Source: Ilyonectria destructans (taxonomy: Eukaryota; Ascomycota; Sordariomycetes; Hypocreales; Nectriaceae). Taken from it: a DNA stretch of 64,000 nucleotides. Position 1 is the first letter of the stretch. Every line of letters begins with the position of its first letter. The stretch covers positions 434,001 through 498,000 of the forward strand of contig JAHEWK010000019.1 of NCBI GenBank assembly GCA_020740775.1, written 5' to 3'. The notes below the pieces were generated by a model that saw nothing but the letters and a program-made list of their open reading frames with translations, was not told where the DNA came from and made no database searches. Positions 56,820 to 64,000 of the stretch are shown here, in pieces. Both the position numbers and the translations under genes were made by a program.

Positions 56820-57262
56820 GGTTTCTTTGAGGAAGAGACATACAGACTTTTACTATCATAAGTCTATCGTACCTGGGCGAGAAAAAGACGGTAAGGGATA
56901 TTGCTGCCTTACAGCTTATGAATGTAACTGCCAAGGTGGATGCTATGACTTGGCCTCAGAATCCTCGGAATCGCACCAGAGATCGGGTCCGCTGTCGGGG
57001 TCAGGGCTGCAGGCAGTCGGGACCGCAGACAGTCGGTGCCGATGATGACCCCATAGCGCCATACTAGCCCAAATGTGACATCTGCATATAGATCTCGCCC
57101 TTCATGAGTCTGTGTATCGGCGTGCCTGTTTAGGATGATCAGTTCCACGACGTAAGAACAGATGACTTAACCCTGGCAGTCTGGTGTCTCGGGCTGGCCC
57201 TGCGCTCGCCGAGCTGTCCTGCCATCCATAGTATCAGACAAAGGATGGATTGGATAAGACAG
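56820..57262. other. Intergenic
   Basis: No gene recognised. Confidence 0.4.
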
Positions 57263-57510
57263 CTTTAGTGACGATGGAATTGCTTGATTTCTCTATCTAT
57301 TGAAGGGCTAGGATCGGTCTTATAGATGAGGATCAGGTCGGCCTCCGGGGGCCTTCAGGCCCGAGGTCCGGAGGTCCGAGGCCGGAAGACCTACCTGCCG
57401 GAGCCCTGAGACTTGGTCCAGACCGGATTCCTAGCAGCCGGGCCCTGAGACCTGGTCCAGACCGGATTCCTAGCAGCCGGCCTGGAGGCCGTTCCAGATA
57501 TCGTAAGATC
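57263..57510. repeat. GC-rich dispersed repeat, copy 2
   Basis: Homologous to 44712-44930. It contains an internal tandem duplication of about 41 bp (CCTGAGAC.TGGTCCAGACC GGATTCCTAGCAGCCGG) at roughly 57405-57482. Confidence 0.65.
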
Positions 57511-57547
57511 GTCAGTTATATAACAGGTCAGATTCCAACAGTCCCTA

Positions 57548-58454
57548 TCAGGCTGTCTGACACATATAGTCGTGCGACTCGTTCACATCTTCCACGCGGC
57601 CACCGACTTTCCTTACGCCATTGAGTTTTCTCCAGTGGCCCTCATAAGCAGCATTCTTGCACTTATTGCCAAGACTGGATAACCAGTAAAGAGGATAGAA
57701 TATCGAGAGGGAAGTCGCAAAGAATATAAAAGCATTCTGGTTATCACCCGCGGCACCTTCCGAACCCAACTCCTCTCTCCAGACAAACCCAAGGTATACG
57801 CCCAGTCCAATGAGATATGCCGATAAGGCATAGTGGATAAGGACCCTTGGGGCTGAAATTAGAAGAACAGCGGAAAAGTCGGGAACATAAAAAACGTCTC
57901 CCGACTTGCAGTTCTCACCTGTGGCACATGTTCCCCCCCGCCGCCTAGTTTTGTCCCGTTCATCATTCAACCATCCTCGGAGCCGTTTCCAGCTTAAGTT
58001 CCTACAAATTGTAGTCTGTAGGTTACATGCACACAGCACGGAAACGAGACCGGCGACTAAACTCAAGAGCCACAGACTGCGAACGATCCAATGAACCTGG
58101 CCAACAGAAGGAAGTGCCATGGACGTTATCGCGATGGTTGCAATGAGAGTCCCCTAGATAATGAATCAGTCAATTAATACTTCGCCTTCAAGTGTTCGAA
58201 CAACTTACTGCGACCGCGACTGCATTGCACGCTGCTATTTCCGATTCCCGGAAAGCCTTGAATAAATCGCACTCCTGGGATCCAACAAGCTGATGCGTCA
58301 TGCACCATACCTGTGAACAAGCGAAGAGGTGAAGGAAAACCGATTCGAACCCATAAAGCGCGGACCAGACCCGAATTATGAAATACGTGTCTGTTGCGTA
58401 AGTCCGCAGCGCTTTCGGAAGATACATATCGCGTAGTATTTCAGGTGGCAACAT
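57548..58454 (-). CDS. Fungal four-to-five-helix membrane protein
   Basis: Two exons, 58454-58209 and 58153-57548, with a 55-nt intron (GTAAGT...CTAG), give 283 residues. The join AVAVA|GTLIATIAITSMAL keeps a helix intact. It starts MLPPEILRDMYLPKALRTYA with no signal peptide. Helices are around FESVFLHLFACSQVWCM, AVAVAGTLIATIAI, IVRSLWLLSLVAGLVSVLC, APRVLIHYALSAYLIGLGVY and FIFFATSLSIFYPLYWLSS. A basic, Cys-containing loop (DKTRRRGGTCATGENC) lies between helices 3 and 4. I do not recognise a named family. Codon use is unlike the AT-rich surroundings, and no lesion is seen. Confidence 0.75.
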
Positions 58455-59345
58455 AAAATAAAATAAATATACTCAAGAAATATCTCTGTGTTCCGGGTGA
58501 ATCCGTAAATTAAATAGATTGGGTGCTTGGGTGCGAAAACGTCACAAACAGCCTAGTGTATTGGTTCTCCTTCTTTTTATGGAGAAGCTAGGCTGCGCGA
58601 GTTGACAGAGTTTTTCCGGTAATGCATACAGCCCCAATGCCACCAGCCAATCAAATTCTACATAACTAGTGGGAGAAGGACCGTTGTATAGGTATCGATC
58701 ACAATCGTCTTAAATCCGTGGCTCAGACCTGTCGCCTAGTGCAAAGTGGTCAAGGCCGTGATCGTGATGGTGTGTTTTGTGGTAGGGTGGATACCGAACC
58801 GTACTACTAAGGGGGCCTCAAAACCGGCGATCCCCGTGACCGCTCCGCTGTCACGGAGGGGTCGTTGAATCGGAAAAGTGTCGTTGATTGGGGAAAAAAA
58901 GATACATCGCCCCCACCTAATTTTATATAGGTTCTTATGCCTTTCGGAACGAAAGGTTCCTTCTTCCGCCCCCTCTTTCGTAAACTCAGGCCACTAAACG
59001 ATCCGTGCTCGACGCCTAACTCCCCAGCCTCTGAACTTCGCCAGCTCCTTGCGCCACATTCGCTTCGCCTATCGACCGCGCCACATCCCCTTCACCACAG
59101 GCGCTGCGCCACCACTCCAATCGAACGCCGCAACCGGTACGTACCCGCCCAGCTAACGTTAAAACTCCTGATGCACCTATTCCCACACTCAACTATCTAG
59201 CCTGTAATTCCTAAAATAAATAAATAGGGGCAATCTTGCTCAGCTTGCAGCTGCAAACTTATATTCTTAGTTCTCTTGTAATAAGTTTCCTCTTACTGGC
59301 TGCAGCAACTGACTGATGCTTTGTGAGTTCATCCCAATATTATAC
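58455..59345. other. Intergenic; promoter of the membrane-protein gene
   Basis: A plus-strand 87-codon frame at 58937-59200 has no signature and is probably chance. No other feature. Confidence 0.4.
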
Positions 59346-59525
59346 TGTTGGAGAGAGACCCTGTACAAGGAAACCTTCAGTAGATTGATATCTGGTCTTT
59401 AGTCATGATGACGAGACCAAAAGACCCCCTCATCCGGCTGATCCGGATGACCCGGATCGATCAGGATCATCATCATCAATTTGAACAATATTGCAACGAT
59501 TGAATTGACCGTATCGGATCCATCA
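59346..59525 (+). mobile_element. ~180-bp copia-like solo LTR, unit A (TSD TATAC)
   Basis: Starts TGTTGGAGAGAGACCCTG and ends GGATCCATCA, flanked by TATAC on both sides (59341-59345 and 59526-59530). TG...CA ends and a 5-bp duplication fit an LTR. Confidence 0.75.
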
Positions 59526-59534
59526 TATACTATA

Positions 59535-59718
59535 TGTTGGAATACGACCCTGTATAACGAAACCTCTGATAGATTGATATCCGGACCTTAGTCAGAAGGG
59601 GGGGTATGATAACCCCTCTTCCGGCCGATCCGGATGACGAGGACAAGCAATCATCAACATCATCATCACTGTATTGATCCCTATTTATCAGATTGAATTG
59701 ACCGTAACGGATCCAACA
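59535..59718 (+). mobile_element. ~184-bp copia-like LTR, unit B
   Basis: Starts TGTTGGAATACGACCCTG and ends GGATCCAACA (TGTTGGA/TCCAACA termini). It shares ACCCTGTA, GATTGATATC, CGATCCGGATGA and GATTGAATTGACCGTA with unit A, 9 bp away. No matching 5-bp duplication is seen, so it may be older or rearranged. Confidence 0.7.
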
Positions 59719-59773
59719 AAAAGAAGAAAAAAAAGAAACCGCGCTTACCTGCAATCGAATCTTATATAGGAAT

Positions 59774-59818
59774 AGCCCGATGCGGGGGTCGAACCCGCAA
59801 CCTACTCAAGCATGCAGA
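59774..59818 (-). pseudogene. tRNA 3'-half fragment
   Basis: The minus strand reads AGTAGGTTGCGGGTTCGACC CCCGCATCGGGCT: a perfect T stem-loop (TGCGGG TTCGACC CCCGCA) plus a 3' acceptor strand. The matching 5' acceptor AGCCCGAT and D arm are absent; mini-element copy B starts 3 bp away where they would be expected. Amino-acid identity cannot be read. Confidence 0.5.
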
Positions 59819-59820
59819 GC

Positions 59821-59908
59821 GGAAATGCGGCGCACTTCCACTTTTGCTCCAATCACAGTCCTTAGATCTCTACCCCTCATTTTGCTTCCAGAAATGCGCC
59901 GCACTTCC
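59821..59908 (+). mobile_element. Palindrome-ended mini-element, copy B
   Basis: 88 bp with GGAAATGCGGCGCACTTCC at one end and GAAATGCGCCGCACTTCC at the other; the core matches copy A (2245-2331) in inverse orientation. Confidence 0.65.
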
Positions 59909-60119
59909 AGTCTGGGACAATCCTTACCCACCCCAGATGGTTCCGCCATCTGCGAACAGTTTTCTGCCCGTATGATCATATTTTCCCCGGACGTATGAAA
60001 TAAGCGATCGCTGTGTGGTGACGAGGGTAAATGAAGATCCGGGGAACTTTCAGAGAGCGGGCTGAACACACCTGGACCATATTAGCGAGCGTGATTATAC
60101 TAGTTTTGAGCTTTAGGTC

Positions 60120-60437
60120 TCACCTTCGCTCGATTCGACTGTAGGCATGAGTCAATGCGGCCTGAGTTCCAGAGTATGTCCCTTCTGTGATGTTTCCTCC
60201 ACCTAGCGCTGGAGGCTGTTCAAGGTGCTTCGGGTTTGGCTTGGCATACAACTTCAACTTCACAAGCTCTCTATTGAAGACACCAGGGTCAATGTCGACA
60301 AAAGGCACATCCTTGATACGGATTTGGAGCTCTTTCTCGCGTGCATCAAGAGATGGATGTTTCAGAATTTCATCTGGCTTGGGAACTGGTGGAGCATTTA
60401 GCGGCCGGACCGGTAGATCAACATTGAGAAAAGCCAT
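60120..60437 (-). CDS. Small hypothetical protein
   Basis: 105 codons from ATG 60437 (MAFLNVDLPVRPLNAPPVPK) to a stop at 60120. It is proline-rich at the start and then has an even, protein-like composition (RIKDVPFVDIDPGVFNRELV, KLYAKPNPKHLEQPPAL). The frame is open a little further upstream to 60473. I do not recognise it, and see no splice sites that extend it. Confidence 0.4.
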   Translation of the reverse strand: MAFLNVDLPVRPLNAPPVPKPDEILKHPSLDAREKELQIRIKDVPFVDIDPGVFNRELVKLKLYAKPNPKHLEQPPALGGGNITEGTYSGTQAALTHAYSRIERR

Positions 60438-61551
60438 ATCTGTGGTTGACAGAGCTCGTATTGGGATTCTCAAGTTTGCAAGAGTAGACTTGAATGGGAG
60501 ATGGGTCGGTAAGTTGCTGAGTTGCTAAGAAGGAGAGGAAAGAAAGCCAGCAAAGGATATTTATAATTCATTTCTTCCTTCTTCATAATCACCACCTCTT
60601 TGTATTCGTCAATAAGATTCATTAGTGCACCCAGCAACCTTAGCCTGCTTTACATCCGTCGGCGGGTATACGCAAATAGCGGAGAAAGCTTACCGGAAAC
60701 TTCAACCTCAAATCCAGCCTCAGCCAGTCACCACGCTGAAACGACTCTTGCATGACACAATAACCTTGGACCCGAGAAAGGCAGTTTCCAGGTCAATGGA
60801 CATTTAGAAGAGTAGGCGGACGCTAAAGATGGCAACGAGTGCCTCTCTGACCCCCAGGCCTCATTTATTCGCGATTTCACATGTCGAGACAAAAAGTGCA
60901 GAAATAGGGTTCGTGTCGGTGTGGTCCCGAGCTTCGGGGCTGAAGGAATGCGGAATGATGGAAGCAGCCACGATTTCCCCTCAGCCAGTCAACGACCAAA
61001 TAGCAAATTCCAATATCTGTCACACCGTAAGCTTACAAGAGCGGAGAAGTGACCCCATGATGTAGAAAAATATGAGTTGATATCACTTGAAAATGACGTA
61101 CATAGTATTAAATATACCTAACGTATTAACTAATATAGGTGGAAACGATCGACTGTAAGGGATGAAAGGCGAGATCCAGAATAGCAGCGTAATTATTGCC
61201 CTGCTTCCGCAATTTCGATCGCTTGGTAATATCACAGAGCTACTTAATCCACGGAGACACCAATCCGGCTCACCCATTTACGGAGAATTAATTGGCGATC
61301 TATAGTCATACTCACCCTATCTTGACCCATTGCCTTCTTATCCTCTAATAAGCTTATCTCCCCACTATATTAGTCGAATACCCTCGTCTCAGACCTCTTT
61401 TCAGCTTGCATGTGCCATGACCATATTTGACGTAAGTGTCATTCGGCACTTGTAAAAGGAGGCATTGTCTTTCAACCCACAGCAGGCATCCGCTTCTTAG
61501 TTTGCATGTGATATTGTCTCAAACTTTTCCACGAAGGAATGCATCGGGTTA
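60438..61551. other. Intergenic
   Basis: No recognisable gene; short frames on both strands without signatures. Confidence 0.4.
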
Positions 61552-61712
61552 TGATGCGTGCAGCTAGCCGTATCCTAGGGATGCCTGGCAAGCCAGGCAT
61601 CTACTGAGCAGTTAGCCGTCATATAAGACAATATGCTCAGCTTATCCATAGACAAGACATCTTACTTTCTACACATAACCTGACCCCTATGGTCCACATA
61701 ACCCACGCATCA
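61552..61712 (+). mobile_element. 161-bp solo LTR, copy 3 (TSD GGTTA)
   Basis: Starts TGATGCGTGCAGC and ends CCCACGCATCA, with GGTTA on both sides (61547-61551 and 61713-61717). It is almost identical to copy 1, but the hairpin centre reads GGCAAGCC instead of GGCTTGCC. Confidence 0.9.
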
Positions 61713-61986
61713 GGTTAGCTACTATGTACAGTGATGTACATTATCGGTTTCCTCCTTGGCTCTCTCTCTTTCTCTAAAGAGTAGGCGCCCCAGTTCCCAC
61801 ATCCTACGTAAGAGATCGGAATTGTGCCGCCTGCACTGTAGGTGTATAGTAATCGACTCTGAGACACCGTAAAACCCGATCCTGCAAGGTTCACGGTGTT
61901 CTAAATTTATTACTAATACTAGTGGGTACATCGACAGATCAAAAGTGTGTAAGTAAAAGAGGAAGCCGATAATGAACGCCACTGTA

Positions 61987-62305
61987 CTATCGCCGGCCTA
62001 AATGTCCACTATCGACAATAAGCACCTCTCCTGTCACGAATTGACTCCCATCGCTACAGAGAAACACGGTAGAGCCATCCAGATCTCCTAGGGTACCCAA
62101 TCTACCTGCCGGACATCGAGAAACCCGTGCGGCATATTGTTGGGGATCTAATCGAAGGTCCGTATTTCTATTGAGAGAATTAGCTGCATCCGCCCTGTGA
62201 GGTAGGATTTACGAGGCGTCAATCACATGTCTGTCTTACCATATTGCTGCCACCATGCCCTCCTGTCTTGGCCGCCCGTATAGCGCTCGAATCGTGACCA
62301 TTTCG
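61987..62305 (-). pseudogene. Short-chain dehydrogenase (SDR) C-terminal fragment
   Basis: The minus-strand frame ends CPAGRLGTLGDLDGSTVFLC, SDGSQFVTGEVLIVDSGH and a TAG at 61987. 'PxGRxGxxxDLxGxxxFLxSDxSxxVTGxxxxVDxG' is the standard SDR C-terminus. Upstream the frame reads RADAANSLNRNTDLRLDPQQ; a second piece, VGEMVTIRALYGRPRQEGMV, is about 60-90 bp further on. The Rossmann fold and catalytic YxxxK are absent, so this is a remnant of an NAD(P)-dependent oxidoreductase gene. Confidence 0.7.
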
Positions 62306-63920
62306 CCCACTCTTGGCAGCCCCAGAGTGTACAGTCAACCTTGATAGTCTACAGCAGTTGGAAGATGGGTTCGATGCACAACTCGCTATTTGTGTCCAGC
62401 TGAATTGTTAGTAATTGCTTCTCTCCGTGTCAGTTGTTTCTCAAACCGGATGAAGCTGCCCGCCCTCCACCACGATTGTATTTTGTCTAAGTTCCTTCGA
62501 TTCTTTCTCCTTGTGCTATTTGAACATTTGAATTTTTGACCTCTTTCGTATTCCACGCGCTGGGTACGTTTGCCTAAGGAACTTTAGCCACCATTCTGTT
62601 ATCAGCGCCCGACAGATGGCGGAACCTTCTGGACAGGTACTAGCTCAAGATCGAGACCAACTGAACATAGAAGCAAAGCAGTCTTTCTCGGTTCTAGCTT
62701 GCGCGTTTATGTCCAATCGCGCAATGTTTTAAAAGTACGGCGATCGAAGCACATGTCAACGACACGCGTCCACAGGCATGATCTGGAAAACCCTAAAAAC
62801 GGTAAGTTGTCGATAGTAGTGAAGTTGAGTGAGAATGAGGCCCCTGGGAAATGGATTCAATGATTCCAAATGCTGCAAGCTCGGCATTCACCATAGAGTT
62901 TGGCCGTTGCATCAAGGGATAACGCCAGGAAGAACGCCAGCTGTGGGATGCCCGACTGAAGGGCGCCTAGAACGTAACGATGACGGCAATTCTATTTAGG
63001 TCTTCTAAAGGAGATATTCACGCCAGTCATCTGGCCTATTAGCATGAAGTCTTCCTTGTTCCAGACCCGGCCTCGTAAGCTTGCTCTGCAGCATGTGATT
63101 GGGGCGATGTACTTCCTGTGGATATGGGATTGCAAGCAAGGAAAAGCATGTGAGCAGATTCAGTCAGTTTGCAATATTGGGTATCCCTTGTACACCATCA
63201 ACGGGTCCGAAGAGGAAATCATACATTGCAGATACGAGATCCTTGTCTTTAAGTTGATATCGCGTGTCAACGATGCTCCCACATGCTTATCCTTGCTTGC
63301 AATCCCGTATCCACAGGAGGTTGATTCGGTGGCCGAAGGGACCGGAACAAACCTGGTGGGTGTCAAATCCAGTTTCAGGGTGCGGCCCGGAGCTTGCAGC
63401 TAAAACACAACGTTGGCTTCCGACCAATTAACTCGACCCTCCGAGGCGTCATCGTGTTGCAAAGAGAAGAACTGAGTGAGAGTTACTTGGACTTCAATGG
63501 GAAACGATCTTCTCATTCGCCCATTGCCTGCAAGGTCCATATATTTATGTAAGCAACTAAGCCCGCGGACTTCGGTGGGAAGTGAGAACAATCAGGAATA
63601 TCTTTTTCCAGAGCCTTACTACCTCGGTAGGGAATCAGAAACTTGCATCTAGGAGTTGAGGAAGCTTCGAGCGGCGCGGACAGCTATGATCGTCGTTCCG
63701 TATCACATGCTACCGGATCGCTTTTGAGTTCTGAAGTACACAGAAACCAGCGTCAGACACAGGTCAGAGAAGTGCGTGGCGTTAGACTTCTTCAATGAGC
63801 GCATTTCTTCATGTGATGATAACCGGCTTATAAGTTCATCGTACCCCGGCGAAATATCTCCAGGACATCTAATCGGGAGTAATTCAGAGCCATAACTTTG
63901 CCCAAGAACTTTTTCTCGAA
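62306..63920. other. Intergenic with unassigned frames
   Basis: A plus-strand frame at 63044-63403 (contains IGAMYFLWIWDCKQGKACEQ) is open for 119 codons but has no family signature. The 3' part is the promoter of the gene starting at 63921. Nothing else is supported. Confidence 0.4.
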
Positions 63921-64000
63921 ATGTTATTCAAACTCGTCCTATCTTTATTTCTTTGCCTGTCTTGGGGCTCTGCTAGTCCCATAGCAGTCGACCAAAGAGG
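63921..64000 (+). CDS. Secreted protein, N-terminus only (runs off window)
   Basis: ATG at 63921 opens MLFKLVLSLFLCLSWGSASP, a textbook signal peptide: Lys at position 4, a hydrophobic core, then a small-residue A-x-A-like cleavage site (GSA|SP). It continues IAVDQR to the window edge. The mature product cannot be judged from 26 codons. Confidence 0.6.
   Translation, partial: MLFKLVLSLFLCLSWGSASPIAVDQR

Noticed and set aside
63044..63403. 119-codon ORF as a gene
   Set aside because: No motif, no codon pattern and no splice logic; the opposite strand is open too. Left as an unassigned frame.
1..64000. CRISPR array or bacterial operon
   Set aside because: The only regular arrays are WD40-coding repeats and microsatellites; spliceosomal introns show the DNA is eukaryotic.

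Overview
The window looks like a gene-poor, repeat-rich accessory region of a filamentous ascomycete (Pezizomycotina). Reasons: many short spliceosomal introns of about 50-75 nt with GTAAGT-like donors; fungal-only families (NACHT-ankyrin and NACHT-WD40 NOD-like receptors, TPR-CHAT, DUF7702-like membrane proteins, a fungal C2H2 regulator); an intron-containing tRNA-Glu; and AT-rich tracts full of TA, TAG and TAA in which recognisable genes carry C-to-T/G-to-A style stops, the usual trace of repeat-induced point mutation (RIP). No species is assigned.

Layout. 1-4.0 kb: AT-rich relics, microsatellites, palindromic mini-elements, a decayed zinc-finger ORF and the 3' end of an eIF2D/Tma64-like gene. 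4.0-10.6 kb: an intact five-exon NACHT-ankyrin receptor (minus strand). 11-21 kb: transposon and gene graveyard (membrane protein relic, Pif1/Helitron-like helicase relic, DUF7702-like pieces, hAT-like N-terminus, copia LTR, LINE 3' end). 22.1-25.3 kb: two intact genes, a type II membrane protein with a long poly-C tract and a three-exon multi-pass membrane protein. 26.5-32 kb: a kinase relic split by a 161-bp solo LTR, a helicase C-terminus and a Nudix relic, then AT-rich DNA. 32.5-39.6 kb: tRNA-Glu(CTC), a many-exon SGNH/GDSL esterase with FG-GAP/VCBS repeats, and a C2H2 zinc-finger gene. 42.6-46.2 kb: a decayed TPR-CHAT gene and a decayed neighbour. 48.7-49.6 kb: the second nucleotide-binding domain of an ABCC transporter, without its membrane domains. 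50.4-56.1 kb: an intact NACHT-WD40 receptor with 13 near-identical WD40 repeats; its promoter and first 20 codons are also present upstream as an inverted truncated copy, and the gene lies between direct repeats. 57.5-58.5 kb: an intact two-exon membrane protein. 58.5-64 kb: copia-like LTRs, a tRNA fragment, a third 161-bp solo LTR, an SDR fragment, and a signal-peptide gene that runs off the right edge.

How it fits together. Two intact NOD-like receptors of different architecture and one TPR-CHAT (caspase-like) gene occur within about 50 kb, among genes being broken by transposons and point mutation. This resembles fungal allorecognition or innate-immunity neighbourhoods. The strongest candidate system is the NACHT-WD40 receptor: its repeats differ mainly at a few positions, like the HET-E/HNWD family, and the flanking repeats give substrates for rearrangement. 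No claim of function goes beyond domain content and context. Exon boundaries were inferred by eye from splice consensus and frame continuity.
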